Shown here: piece by piece, positions 36,149 to 44,935 of the stretch
How positions within the stretch are numbered: the stretch's first letter is position 1
Layout of the letters: each line of letters opens with the position of its first letter
NCBI RefSeq assembly: GCF_037120725.1
Contig: NZ_JBBAXC010000003.1
Location: forward strand, 248,001 to 312,000
DNA length: 64,000 nt
DNA from: Bacillus spongiae
GTDB taxonomy: Bacteria; Bacillota; Bacilli; Bacillales; Bacillaceae_K
Direction of reading: 5' to 3'
Notes under the pieces: model-generated
Databases searched by the model: none
What the model was told of the DNA's origin: nothing
Seen by the model: only the letters and a program-made list of their open reading frames with translations
Translations under genes and position numbers: made by a program

Positions 36149-37666
36149 ATGAAAAATACGGTAAAAGTCATTATCTTTATAAGTATTTTAATTAGTGTCT
36201 ATTATTTCTTTATTAACCCTTACGTTAGCGGGGTGCTGAAATATGGTAGTATGCTTTTTTCGCTTTCGGTGGTGTTTATTGCTTTTATCATTTTCTTTGA
36301 AAATCGACACCCTACTCAAACCTTAACGTGGTTAGTAGTGCTAGGAAGCTTCCCTTTAGTTGGCTTTATATTTTATTTGCTTTTCGGCCGTAATATTCGA
36401 AAAGAAAAAATGTTCCAGAAAAAATACATATTAGACAAGCAAACATTTCAAGAATTTGAACCTTCTATTCCGAATATTAAAGAGCGGTTAAAAAATATAA
36501 AAGCACTACATCATGAGAAGCACCTTCTACTTGCTCAAAGACTGGGAAATGGATCTATTTCGTTTAATACTTCTACGAAAGTATTAACGAATGGGGAGGA
36601 AACGTATCATTCAATTCTCCAATTGTTGAAGACAGCTACTCATCATATTCATATGGAATATTATATCGTTCGTCACGATCACATTGGACAGGAGATTAAA
36701 GACATCTTAATTCAGAAAGCTAAAGACGGGGTAAAAGTTCGTTTCCTTTATGATGCTGTGGGATCATGGCAGCTTTCGAAGGATTATATTGAGGAATTAA
36801 GACAAGTTGGAGTTGAGATGGTTCCATTTGGACCTGTAAAATTAGCTTTTTTAAATAATAAATTCAACTTTCGAAACCACCGTAAAATTATAGTAATTGA
36901 TGGGCGAGTAGGTTTTATGGGAGGGTTGAATATTGGTGATGAATATTTGGGGAGAGATAAACATTTTGGTTTTTGGCGAGATACTCATTTAATGGTTAAG
37001 GGAGAAGCTGTTCGAACCCTTCAACTAATTTTTTTGCAAGACTGGTATTACATGACAAACGATAGTTTTTTTACTCCAGGCTACTTAAATCCAAGCACTC
37101 CAGATAAAGAAATTCAAGATGGAGGAGTTCAAATGATTGCTGGTGGGCCTGATAATGAATTTAGTATTATAAAAAATATCTTCTTTTCCATGATCACATC
37201 TGCTGAGAAGTGTGTTTGGATCGCATCTCCTTATTTTATCCCTGATGAGGATATTTTTTCAGCTCTAAAAATTGCGGCCTTAAGTGGGATTGACGTTCGT
37301 CTACTTGTACCGAAACGGCCTGATAAACGAATCGTCTTTCATGCATCACGTTCTTATTTTCCAGAATTATTAGATGCAGGAGCTAGGATATTCGAATATG
37401 ACAAAGGGTTTATGCATAGTAAAATCCTTATAGTCGATAAAGAGCTAGCCTCTATTGGCACGGCCAATATGGATATGAGGAGCTTCCATCTCAATTTTGA
37501 GGTAAACGCTTTTCTGTATGGAACTAATAGTACGGTTACATTGGTGAAAGAATATGAACGAGATTTATTGCATTCCTATGAACTGAAGAATGAACAGTTT
37601 TCAAAACGTCACTTAGGTTATCGAATATTAGAGTCAACTTCTCGATTGCTTTCTCCACTATTATAA
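36149..37666 (+). CDS. cls: Cardiolipin synthase
   Basis: This 505-residue phospholipase-D-superfamily enzyme joins two phosphatidylglycerols to make cardiolipin. Two N-terminal membrane segments (about residues 7-24 and 32-50, then 60-79) are followed by two HKD motifs: NHRKIIVIDGRVGFMGG and MHSKILIVDKELASIGTANMD. Length is typical of bacterial Cls. It is monocistronic between mecA and coiA, each with its own terminator. ATG start with AAGGTG upstream. Confidence 0.94.
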   Translation: MKNTVKVIIFISILISVYYFFINPYVSGVLKYGSMLFSLSVVFIAFIIFFENRHPTQTLTWLVVLGSFPLVGFIFYLLFGRNIRKEKMFQKKYILDKQTFQEFEPSIPNIKERLKNIKALHHEKHLLLAQRLGNGSISFNTSTKVLTNGEETYHSILQLLKTATHHIHMEYYIVRHDHIGQEIKDILIQKAKDGVKVRFLYDAVGSWQLSKDYIEELRQVGVEMVPFGPVKLAFLNNKFNFRNHRKIIVIDGRVGFMGGLNIGDEYLGRDKHFGFWRDTHLMVKGEAVRTLQLIFLQDWYYMTNDSFFTPGYLNPSTPDKEIQDGGVQMIAGGPDNEFSIIKNIFFSMITSAEKCVWIASPYFIPDEDIFSALKIAALSGIDVRLLVPKRPDKRIVFHASRSYFPELLDAGARIFEYDKGFMHSKILIVDKELASIGTANMDMRSFHLNFEVNAFLYGTNSTVTLVKEYERDLLHSYELKNEQFSKRHLGYRILESTSRLLSPLL

Positions 37667-37680
37667 AATGTAGTTGTGAT

Positions 37681-37719
37681 AAAAAACGGTAGCCAAATTA
37701 AATTGAGCTACCGTTTTTT
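37681..37719 (+). terminator. cls terminator
   Basis: AAAAAACGGTAGC (37681-37693) pairs with GCTACCGTTTTTT (37707-37719). Confidence 0.92.
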
Positions 37720-37867
37720 TATCCTCAATGTTTTATCATAGGAAGAGGGTAGAAAAGAAAGGACTAATCTGCACATAAACAATTCTTATAAAAAAACTGA
37801 AGAAATAAAGGACTTTGATAATCGTCCATTGAATTTAATAACAATCCAAATGAAAGGGTGTGTAAGA

Positions 37868-39082
37868 TTGTTAACGGCAAATATGGACAATGGAAAAAGA
37901 ATCTCATTAGCTCCTTATTCTAGGAAGGAACTGTTGTTGTTAAAAAAGCATTCTTTTACGTGTCCTGACTGTGGTGATTTTGTCATTCTTAAAATTGGTG
38001 AAACAGTTGTTCCCCATTTTGCGCATAAATCCTTATCCGCATGCTTCGGTTTTTCTGAACCAGAGTCAACTTTACATTTAAACGCAAAGAAAGAGCTTTT
38101 TCATTGGCTTATTCAACAGAACGAGTCTCCTCAAATGGAACAATACACCCCAGATAAACGCCAAAAAGCTGATATATTTGTAAAAAATGTACATGGTCGT
38201 TTTGCCATTGAATATCAGAGCTCTCCTATCGCGTTACAGAGCATGCTGAAAAGAACAATAGGATATAAATCAGTAAACATTATGCCTCAATGGATATTTG
38301 GATGCACAAGTAAAAATAGAAAGAAATTCACTACCCCAATTACTTCGTTAAAGGAAAGCCACCTTCTTTTTCTTCAATATAATAAACAATATGGTTTTTG
38401 GTTTCCTACCTTTACTCCGAACACTTCTTTTTTATTTGTTTTTAATCCCTTCCCTTTAAGTGCTACGAAATACATAATCCATTCTCAAGAATATCAAAAA
38501 AGTGACCTGAAGATTCCTTTATCACCACCTAAGTATTCACCAAAAATGGATAAGAACCTTTTTACAACAATCTGGTTAAAAGAAAAAAATGCTTGGCTAA
38601 GGCAAAAAGTAGTTAGTAGGAAGAAAAAAAGAGATTTGTTTTTAGACCTATTGTATAAAGATGGATATTATCCTTACCTATTGCCTGAATATATTGGTGT
38701 GCCAGTTGAGTTTATGATTACAATCAAAACCCATCCTATTATTTGGCAATATTTTGTTTGGAGAGATTCATTTATCCACAAAAAAGAAAAAGATCTAATA
38801 ACGCTTGGAGATATATTAGTTAAGTTTGAACAGAGGGTAAAGAAACAGTTCATTCAAATACGTCAGCTACCATTGTGTGCTAACATTGATTATCGGCAGG
38901 CAGTATACCAATACATTCAAATTTTGAAAAGAGCGACCATCTTAATAGAAGTGAAAAATAATACATTTAAACTCTTACAAGGCTGGAGTCCATGCAAATC
39001 AGAGGAGGAGGCAAGGAAGAAGGAGAAGGGATTTTTTTTAAGACAAAAACATATATTAAAGTTATTCTCAGTGAAAGGTTAG
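37868..39082 (+). CDS. coiA: Competence protein CoiA
   Basis: This protein of about 404 residues matches CoiA, a competence-induced nuclease-like protein needed for efficient transformation. The N-terminal part has a zinc-ribbon-like CPDC followed by HFAH. A PD-(D/E)xK-type nuclease core follows, with KADIFV and FAIEYQSS supplying the acidic and E-x-Q residues. I chose the TTG at 37868, nine bases after AAAGGG; the frame extends to 37829 without a ribosome-binding site. It lies directly upstream of pepF, as in B. subtilis. I did not find a clear ComK box. Confidence 0.85.
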   Translation: MLTANMDNGKRISLAPYSRKELLLLKKHSFTCPDCGDFVILKIGETVVPHFAHKSLSACFGFSEPESTLHLNAKKELFHWLIQQNESPQMEQYTPDKRQKADIFVKNVHGRFAIEYQSSPIALQSMLKRTIGYKSVNIMPQWIFGCTSKNRKKFTTPITSLKESHLLFLQYNKQYGFWFPTFTPNTSFLFVFNPFPLSATKYIIHSQEYQKSDLKIPLSPPKYSPKMDKNLFTTIWLKEKNAWLRQKVVSRKKKRDLFLDLLYKDGYYPYLLPEYIGVPVEFMITIKTHPIIWQYFVWRDSFIHKKEKDLITLGDILVKFEQRVKKQFIQIRQLPLCANIDYRQAVYQYIQILKRATILIEVKNNTFKLLQGWSPCKSEEEARKKEKGFFLRQKHILKLFSVKG

Positions 39083-39156
39083 TAAGCTGAATTATTGCAG
39101 GAATATTAAAAATAAGCGAGAATGTACTATGTATCTAATTTAGAAAGGATGATAAT

Positions 39157-40977
39157 ATGACGGGTCAGATGAGAGGACAAGAAATTCCTGCGCGTAAAGA
39201 AGTTCCTGAAGAACTTACATGGAGATTGGAGGATATTTTTCCATCAGATAATAAATGGGAAGAAGAATTTAAAGAAATTCAAGAACTTGTGAAACAAGCA
39301 GGGACTTATCAGGGAACTTTAGGAGAGAGTGCAGATTCTTTATACAATGCTATATCTTTTCAAGATCATGTAACAGAGCGAATGGGAAAATTATATACAT
39401 ATGCTCATATGAGATATGATCAAGATACAGCAGATTCAAAATACCAAAGCTTAGATGATCGTGCCAAAAATTTATATACTCAAATTGCTAGTAGCTTTGC
39501 TTATGTTATTCCAGAAATCTTAGCGATTGATGAGAGTAAAATTCAACAATTTATTGAAGAACATTCGGAGCTTCGTTTATACAGGCACCAATTAGATGAA
39601 ATTAATAAACAACGACCACATGTATTATCTGCTGATCAGGAGGCATTACTTGCACAAGCAGCTGAGGTAATGGGTACAGCTAGTAATACATTTGGAATGC
39701 TTAATAATGCAGACTTAGAGTTTCCAACTATCAAGGACGAAAAAGGTAATGATGTTCAAATTACTCATGGACGATATATACGTTTCTTAGAAAGTGATGA
39801 TAGAAGCGTAAGAAAATCAGCTTTTGAAGCCGTTTATGATACTTATGGAAAATATAAAAATACGTTTGCAAGTACGCTGAGTGGATCTGTTAAGAAGGAT
39901 AATTTTAATGCAAAAGTTCGCCAGTATGATTCAGCGAGGCATTCGGCATTATCGGATAATCAAATTCCAGAAAGTGTATATGATCAATTAGTAAGTACGG
40001 TAACGGAGCATCTACCATTACTTCACAGATATGTGAAGCTACGAAAGAAAGTATTAGGCTTAGAGAAGCTACATATGTATGATTTATACACACCACTTGT
40101 TAAAGAAGGAAAAATGGATGTTTCTTATGAAGAAGCAAAAGAGTACATTTTAAAAGGTTTGGAACCATTAGGAGAAGAATATAATGCTGTTCTTTCTGAA
40201 GGGTTTGATAACCGCTGGGTAGATGTCGTTGAGAATAAAGGAAAAAGAAGCGGAGCCTATTCCTCTGGAACATATGGAACAAATCCATATATCTTAATGA
40301 ATTGGCAAGATAATGTAAATAATCTGTTTACTCTTGCACATGAATTTGGGCATAGTGTTCACAGCTATTATACGAGAAAAACTCAGCCTTACCCTTATGG
40401 TAACTATTCTATATTTGTAGCAGAGGTTGCTTCTACATGTAATGAAGCGTTATTAAATGACTATATGTTAAAGACTTTAACTGATGAAAAACAAAGACTA
40501 TTTTTATTAAACCATTACTTAGAGGCATTTAGGGGGACGGTTTTCCGTCAAACGATGTTTGCTGAATTTGAGCATATTATCCATCAGAAAGCTCAAGCAG
40601 GAGAAGCGTTAACGGCAGATTTCTTATCTAAAGAGTACTATGAATTAAATAAAAAATATTTTGGTGAAGAAGACATTGAAATAGATCGTCATATTGAACT
40701 AGAGTGGGCTCGTATACCACACTTCTATTATAATTATTATGTTTATCAATATGCAACGGGCTTCAGTGCCGCAACTGCGTTAAGTAAGCAAATTTTAGAG
40801 GAAGGAAAACCTGCTGTTGAGCGTTATTTAGAGTTTTTAAAAGCGGGTAGTTCTGATTATCCTATTAACGTGTTGAAGAAGGCAGGAGTGGATATGACAA
40901 CAGCTGATCCAATTAGAGAAGCTTGTAAAGTGTTTGAAGAGAAACTAAATGAAATGGAAGAACTATTATTGAAATAA
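39157..40977 (+). CDS. pepF: Oligoendopeptidase F
   Basis: This 606-residue M3B metallopeptidase degrades short cytoplasmic peptides. The zinc site HEFGH is at residues 395-399 with the third ligand Glu423 in AEVAS. Length and domain layout are typical of PepF. It may process peptides brought in by Opp; that link is inference. It follows coiA by 74 bases and ends at a terminator. GAAAGGATG precedes the ATG. Confidence 0.95.
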   Translation: MTGQMRGQEIPARKEVPEELTWRLEDIFPSDNKWEEEFKEIQELVKQAGTYQGTLGESADSLYNAISFQDHVTERMGKLYTYAHMRYDQDTADSKYQSLDDRAKNLYTQIASSFAYVIPEILAIDESKIQQFIEEHSELRLYRHQLDEINKQRPHVLSADQEALLAQAAEVMGTASNTFGMLNNADLEFPTIKDEKGNDVQITHGRYIRFLESDDRSVRKSAFEAVYDTYGKYKNTFASTLSGSVKKDNFNAKVRQYDSARHSALSDNQIPESVYDQLVSTVTEHLPLLHRYVKLRKKVLGLEKLHMYDLYTPLVKEGKMDVSYEEAKEYILKGLEPLGEEYNAVLSEGFDNRWVDVVENKGKRSGAYSSGTYGTNPYILMNWQDNVNNLFTLAHEFGHSVHSYYTRKTQPYPYGNYSIFVAEVASTCNEALLNDYMLKTLTDEKQRLFLLNHYLEAFRGTVFRQTMFAEFEHIIHQKAQAGEALTADFLSKEYYELNKKYFGEEDIEIDRHIELEWARIPHFYYNYYVYQYATGFSAATALSKQILEEGKPAVERYLEFLKAGSSDYPINVLKKAGVDMTTADPIREACKVFEEKLNEMEELLLK

Positions 40978-40987
40978 TAGTATTCGA

Positions 40988-41013
40988 GGGAGTGGAGAAC
41001 ACTCCCTTTTTTA
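40988..41013 (+). terminator. pepF terminator
   Basis: GGGAGTG (40988-40994) pairs with CACTCCC (41000-41006), followed by TTTTTT. Confidence 0.88.
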
Positions 41014-41014
41014 A

Positions 41015-41191
41015 TTACCGACCATTAAATCGGTTGTGTTGGTTTATCATAGAAATGATCACGAGAATAATAAAAAAAAGTAGAGGAGATGTAATAAAAA
41101 TAGGAATTAAATTCAACAAACCTAATGTATTTAATGTAAATCCTAATATTAATAAAAGAATAAGAAAGATGATTTTAAGCTTATTCAAATT
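41015..41191 (-). CDS. Possible small membrane protein
   Basis: This 58-residue frame encodes two hydrophobic helices (about residues 4-24 and 27-50) and a polar C-terminus. I chose TTG at 41191, since AAGGAG lies upstream on the minus strand, although its spacing of about 12 bases is long; GTG at 41209 overlaps that site. It converges with pepF and lies beside roxS on the opposite strand. No family is recognised. The strongly hydrophobic composition can arise by chance in AT-rich DNA, so this is tentative. Confidence 0.4.
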   Translation of the reverse strand, partial: NLNKLKIIFLILLLILGFTLNTLGLLNLIPIFITSPLLFFIILVIISMINQHNRFNGR

Positions 41192-41281
41192 ATATTCACA
41201 CTCCTTCACTAGTCATTTTATAGTGAAAACACTAAATACATGACTCTTTTTTGACAATCTCGTGAAAACATTAACATGTGC

Positions 41282-41331
41282 TTGTCAGACGTTTAAAGTC
41301 ATGCTATATTATGAGTGTGAAGTTGATCACA
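41282..41331 (+). promoter_or_regulatory. roxS promoter with Rex/Fnr-type dyad
   Basis: TTGTCA (41282-41287) and TATATT (41305-41310) are 17 bases apart. A perfect dyad TGTGA-AGTTGA-TCACA (41316-41331) covers the expected start point. Such a site fits Rex (TTGTGAA-N6-TTCACAA) and the core of Fnr (TGTGA-N6-TCACA). At +1 it would act as a repressor site, which fits Rex, a known repressor of roxS in B. subtilis. Confidence 0.75.
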
Positions 41332-41430
41332 AGCAAACATATACCCCTTTGTTTGACCGTGAAAAATTTCTCCCATCCCCTTTGTTCGTAATAAGAAAAG
41401 ACCTTGTAATTTTAGTTACAAGGTCTTTTC
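41319..41430 (+). ncRNA. roxS: RoxS/RsaE regulatory small RNA
   Basis: The segment contains ACCCCTTTGTTTGACCGTG (from 41344) and then CTCCCATCCCCTTTGTT, the C-rich regions that define the RsaE/RoxS RNA of Staphylococcus and Bacillus. These unpaired CCCC stretches bind Shine-Dalgarno regions of mRNAs for central metabolism and redox balance. A good promoter lies upstream and a strong terminator ends it at about 112 nucleotides, close to the known size. It lies between pepF and spxH. I recognised it from memory of the RsaE sequence. The exact start is estimated. Confidence 0.88.
41396..41429. terminator. Shared roxS/spxH terminator
   Basis: AAAAGACCTTGTAA (41396-41409) pairs with TTACAAGGTCTTTT (41416-41429). 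It is symmetrical and should end both roxS (plus) and spxH (minus). Confidence 0.92.
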
Positions 41431-41449
41431 TATCTTAATATTAGCTATA

Positions 41450-42325
41450 TTAAGATAACTTTCCTTCGCCACGAACTTTCCAAAAATCACCGAATTTAGC
41501 CGGTATTCTTTCAACCTTTTGCTGTAATAGTAATTTTTTTAATTCACGTTCTGCCTCTTGTACAGTTAAATCATAAACAATGGCCACTTCAGTTGTAGCA
41601 ACAAGCTTGTAGTAGTTCATAAACACTTCTAATGAAGGGGGATCTTGTTTAATAGGAGGGCCATTTAGCATTTCTTCTAAAATTTTCTCATAAATTTTAA
41701 AATTGTAGACACCTGATATTTTTATTCCCTCTTCATGAATATTTTCATTGAAAAATACAAGTGTAGGAATTTCATCTACTTCCATTTCAGATGTGATCTT
41801 TAAGTCACATTGAAATGCTTTAGAAGCAGTATGCGAATGGATATCTTGTAAAAATTCGTCTGTATCAATATTTACATCTTTAGCACAAGCAAGTAATACT
41901 TCTAAATCTGAAATGTTATGATTTTCTAAAAACAAAACTTCTTGAATTCTTCGTAAAAAACGGATCCCGGCTCGCTTTCCTTGAAGTTCAGCAGCTTTTA
42001 TGGCAACTGATGCGAGAAAAGGAGATTGAATTGGATCTTTTAACCACAGGTCGCCATCACAGCTCATCCCTGAACGACTTGCAGTCTTTTCCCATTTTTC
42101 AGCTAAGTCTGTCGTATTCTTCCCATTAATATTTAGATTAGCTAATTGACCACTAAGAACATATCGAATTTTGAAATATTGTCCATACTCAATTTGTAGT
42201 TTCTTTAATAATGGCTCTAATGACCAGCATTCTGGACAAATTGGATCGACAAACATGTATATTTCTAAAGGCTTTTTCTCAGAGCTACAAATATTTTGGT
42301 GAAAATGATTTAATTCATAATTCAA
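41450..42325 (-). CDS. spxH: ClpXP adaptor SpxH (YjbH)
   Basis: This 291-residue DsbA/thioredoxin-like protein binds Spx and presents it to ClpXP for degradation. The CPEC motif sits in [14 protein letters not shown], and SRSGMSCDG is typical of the family. The N-terminal segment before the fold (HFHQNICS) has fewer His/Cys than the zinc-binding N-terminus of B. subtilis YjbH. It overlaps the globin gene yjbI by four bases, so they are translationally coupled. It is the functional partner of spx at 34.6 kb. Confidence 0.93.
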   Translation of the reverse strand: MNYELNHFHQNICSSEKKPLEIYMFVDPICPECWSLEPLLKKLQIEYGQYFKIRYVLSGQLANLNINGKNTTDLAEKWEKTASRSGMSCDGDLWLKDPIQSPFLASVAIKAAELQGKRAGIRFLRRIQEVLFLENHNISDLEVLLACAKDVNIDTDEFLQDIHSHTASKAFQCDLKITSEMEVDEIPTLVFFNENIHEEGIKISGVYNFKIYEKILEEMLNGPPIKQDPPSLEVFMNYYKLVATTEVAIVYDLTVQEAERELKKLLLQQKVERIPAKFGDFWKVRGEGKLS

Positions 42326-42723
42326 TGATCTTCACCTGATGTAGACTCTGGGCTATTGACCATATGATGTGCAGTTAATACGAGCCTTGAGAAAAAGTCT
42401 TCTCGAATTTTTTCATCGAGATCTACTTCATCCATTGCAGATGCCATGCACTCAACCCAAGCCTCGGCTCTTTTAGGTGTAATAACGTGGGGAAGATGTC
42501 TAGCACGTAACATAGGATGACCATGCTCATCACTGTATAAGGTAGGCCCTCCTAAATACTGTGTTAAGAATTGTTTCTGCTTTCTAGCTGTCTCAGTTAA
42601 GTCGTCAGGGAAAATGGGAGACAAATCAGGGTGTTTGCTTACTCGTTCATAAAACGTATCTACGAGTATCGAGAGTTTTTGTTCGCCAATAAGATCGAAC
42701 GGCGAGGTAAATTTCTCGACCAT
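42322..42723 (-). CDS. yjbI: Group II truncated hemoglobin YjbI
   Basis: This 133-residue truncated globin binds oxygen or NO. The group II signature is visible in [20 protein letters not shown], in [10 protein letters not shown] and in [10 protein letters not shown], with the proximal His region [12 protein letters not shown]. It is the first gene of the yjbI-spxH operon, with AAAGGAGC nine bases before the ATG. In B. subtilis the same pairing is found, and YjbI is linked to protection of proteins from oxidation. The overlap with spxH is an ATGA. Confidence 0.92.
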   Translation of the reverse strand: MVEKFTSPFDLIGEQKLSILVDTFYERVSKHPDLSPIFPDDLTETARKQKQFLTQYLGGPTLYSDEHGHPMLRARHLPHVITPKRAEAWVECMASAMDEVDLDEKIREDFFSRLVLTAHHMVNSPESTSGEDH

Positions 42724-42915
42724 ATAACAAGCTCCTTTTCCTTAGAATGTATTTTTATTTTAGCAACAGTGTTAGCATATTACAAATATCTCGTCTTTTT
42801 CGATAGTATTCGTATAAATACAACAGTAATACAGAAATCTAAACATTTCTTATATGGATGAAAAAACGTGAACAAAAAATATGCTCACGCTCGTTAAAGG
42901 TATAGGTATACGTTA

Positions 42916-43521
42916 TTAAGATAAATAGTTATTCATCACTTTGGTTACGTAATTCGTTGTTTCCGTAAATGGTGGAATTCCTTCAAATTTGTCGACGTTC
43001 CCAGGACCTGCGTTATAAGCAGCAAGAGCTAGTTCAAGATTTTGATCGTAGCGATCAAGCATTTGTCTAAGGTATTTACTACCACCCATGATATTTTGTT
43101 CTGGGTCTAATGGATTGGTTACGCCAAGTCCCTTTGCGGTAGATGGCATTAGTTGCATTAATCCGGAAGCCCCCGCCGAGCTACGGGCATTGGGGTTGAA
43201 ATTTGATTCTTGTTTGATCACGGAAGAAATTAATTTTTCTGGTAAACGGTACAGTGTCGCAGCCTGCTGAATTTCCTTATGATATTGAGTAGAGCTTTGA
43301 ATTTGTGAATTAGTTAAGGGTGTTACGGGAGCATTAATAGTTTTAATCGTCTGATAAACTGATCCAAGCCCTTGATTTTTTGGAAGCGGATCTGAATTTG
43401 TTAGCAATGATTTTGATAATATTTCTTGGAAGCTAGTTGTATTATTTTGTGCTTGATGGGTAATGGGATAACTTTTAATAGCTTGAAGCTCCATCATAAC
43501 CTTTATTGTTTGTAAATTCAT
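42916..43521 (-). CDS. yjbJ: Lytic transglycosylase (YjbJ-like)
   Basis: This 201-residue protein has a C-terminal SLT-type transglycosylase domain. The catalytic Glu lies in VIKQESNFNPNARS, followed by SGLMQLMPSTAKGLG and AAYNAGPGNV, all family signatures. It cleaves peptidoglycan glycan strands to anhydromuropeptides. I see no classical signal peptide; the first 90 residues are polar and low in complexity, so export is unexplained. It follows the CYTH gene by 11 bases in an operon. GAAGGAG precedes the ATG. Confidence 0.88.
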   Translation of the reverse strand: MNLQTIKVMMELQAIKSYPITHQAQNNTTSFQEILSKSLLTNSDPLPKNQGLGSVYQTIKTINAPVTPLTNSQIQSSTQYHKEIQQAATLYRLPEKLISSVIKQESNFNPNARSSAGASGLMQLMPSTAKGLGVTNPLDPEQNIMGGSKYLRQMLDRYDQNLELALAAYNAGPGNVDKFEGIPPFTETTNYVTKVMNNYLS

Positions 43522-43532
43522 AATAACTCCTT

Positions 43533-44117
43533 CTAGTCGTTATTTTTCATTTTCGCTAAATAAAATCGTTTGATTTTATTATCGGATTTTCGTATAGGAA
43601 TGTTTAATTCATCTAAAAGAGATAGGAAATTCTCACTCCCGGTTTCAGGGTTTTGCACTTCATACTCAAGCTCGAAATCTTGTGTGTTTAAATAGGTGCT
43701 ATGATCTAAAACTAAGAGCCCTCCTTTGTAGTTGAATTCGGCACGATTCGTCTGCAAATCACCAAAATGAACTAGTTTCTTTATCGTGGAAGATAATAAC
43801 AACAGAGCTTCTTTGACCTCGCCGTCCGGAAGATGACCTGATTGTATAAAATGCTCTCTATCTAGATTTGAGATTGGCTGATGTGTTTCAAGTAACCCTA
43901 CCTGTAAAGGTTGCTTTAAGGTTAGTACTGTTTTTTGATTCTTCTTCCGAATGCGTAGGGCACAACCTAGTTGTTTCAGCGCAAATGTGGGCGTGTCAAA
44001 ATAATCATTTACTTGTATTGAAAATTGATTTTCTTTAATGGAAAAGTGATGTTTTAGTCGGTTAAATTCATCTTTGGTTAGCATATTTTTAAATTCAATC
44101 TCGATTTCTTGACTCAT
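43533..44117 (-). CDS. yjbK: CYTH-domain protein (YjbK-like)
   Basis: This 194-residue CYTH-fold protein has the signature E-x-E-x-K (EIEIEFK) at its N-terminus and alternating charged residues lining the tunnel. Related proteins hydrolyse inorganic triphosphate or other triphosphates using metal ions. The start at 44117 follows AAGGGAAG; the frame runs 10 codons further without support. It is the first gene of the yjbK-yjbJ operon and faces the repeat block. The true substrate is unknown. Confidence 0.85.
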   Translation of the reverse strand: MSQEIEIEFKNMLTKDEFNRLKHHFSIKENQFSIQVNDYFDTPTFALKQLGCALRIRKKNQKTVLTLKQPLQVGLLETHQPISNLDREHFIQSGHLPDGEVKEALLLLSSTIKKLVHFGDLQTNRAEFNYKGGLLVLDHSTYLNTQDFELEYEVQNPETGSENFLSLLDELNIPIRKSDNKIKRFYLAKMKNND

Positions 44118-44210
44118 ATACCAGTCTTCCCTTCGTTGAAATGACAATAAATATATAACCTATTATGAGACATACTTTTTATCTTAAAGCAAGAAAAACT
44201 AGAAAAACGA

Positions 44211-44285
44211 AGGAAATCCAGATATGCATCAACAGCTCGGTTCTCGGGGTCACTTGTCAAATCACTACGAAAATCAGGATTTCCT
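44211..44285. repeat. Stem-loop element, first of the repeat block
   Basis: AGGAAATCC (44211-44219) is inverted as GGATTTCCT (44277-44285), enclosing 57 bases that include GCTCGG and CGGGGTCA. It precedes the longer repeats and may be a degenerate member of the same family. Confidence 0.55.
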
Positions 44286-44296
44286 GCGTGCTTCGT

Positions 44297-44445
44297 CAGG
44301 ACGTCACGATCTTAGCCTTCGTTCCTTAATGCTGTCTAGCTCCGTCGGCTTGCGGCTCGGGGTCAACTGCCACCCCACTCCGAAGGTCAGGACCTTCTGT
44401 GTGTTGCGCCAGTTGCTTGTCGCCCCAGAACGAGCCGCCTCCGCA
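44297..44445. repeat. Type A structured repeat, copy 1
   Basis: This 149-bp unit starts CAGGACGTCACG and ends GCCTCCGCA. Inner arms GCGGCTCG and CGAGCCGC form a stem. It recurs at 44481-44629 with a few substitutions (for example TGTCTAGC versus TGTCCAGC). It is much richer in G+C than the flanking genes and has no ribosome-binding site or coding signature. Confidence 0.8.
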
Positions 44446-44480
44446 AGGCCTACAGGATGTAGGTCATGAAGGCGTTGTGA

Positions 44481-44629
44481 CAGGACGTCACGTATTTAGC
44501 CTTCGTTCCTTAATGTTGTCCAGCTCCGTCGGCTTGCGGCTCGGGGTCAACTGCCACCCCACTCCGAAGGTCAGGACCTTCTGTGTGTTGCGCCAGTTGC
44601 CTGTCGCCCCAGAACGAGCCGCCTCCGCA
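44481..44629. repeat. Type A structured repeat, copy 2
   Basis: This is the second copy of the 149-bp unit, offset 184 bp from the first. The 35-bp spacer (44446-44480) between them contains a small hairpin, CCTAC/GTAGG. The left portion TTGTCCAGCTCC and the right end CCTCCGCA are shared with the type B units that follow directly. Confidence 0.8.
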
Positions 44630-44782
44630 TTTCTTGTTGTCCAGCTCCAGCGCCTAACGTCTAGTAAATTTGGCCACTCCTCCTTACGATAAGTCAACAT
44701 CGATTCGCTATCGCTCCACGTATTTCCTTTATCTCATACGGAGCGGGTCAAATTTATACGCCGTTGATCAGGCGCTTCCGCA
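44630..44782. repeat. Type B tandem repeat, unit 1 (153 bp)
   Basis: The first of three contiguous 153-bp units. Near the left end is TTGTCCAGCTCCAGCGCCT and at the right is AGGCGCTTCCGCA, so AGCGCCT and AGGCGCT can pair. An inner pair is TAAATTTG with CAAATTTA, and CTCC with GGAG. The whole unit can fold as one long hairpin. Confidence 0.88.
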
Positions 44783-44935
44783 TTTCTTGTTGTCCAGCTC
44801 CAGCGCCTAACGTCTAGTAAATTTGGCCACTCCTCCTTACGATAAGTCAACATCGATTCGCTATCGCTCCACGTGTTTCCTTTATCTCATACGGAGTGGG
44901 TCAAATTTATACGCCGTTGATCAGGCGCTTCCGCA
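44783..44935. repeat. Type B tandem repeat, unit 2 (153 bp)
   Basis: This unit is nearly identical to unit 1. Differences are single substitutions, CCACGTATTT to CCACGTGTTT and GGAGCGGG to GGAGTGGG. The arms of the predicted stems are unchanged at the outer pair. Confidence 0.88.

Noticed and set aside
37740-37867. ComK box upstream of coiA
   Set aside because: No AAAA-N5-TTTT pair with suitable spacing was found.
44224-44692. Open frames of 81 and 97 codons in the plus strand of the repeat block
   Set aside because: They lie wholly inside the structured repeats, repeat the same peptide, lack ribosome-binding sites and resemble no protein.
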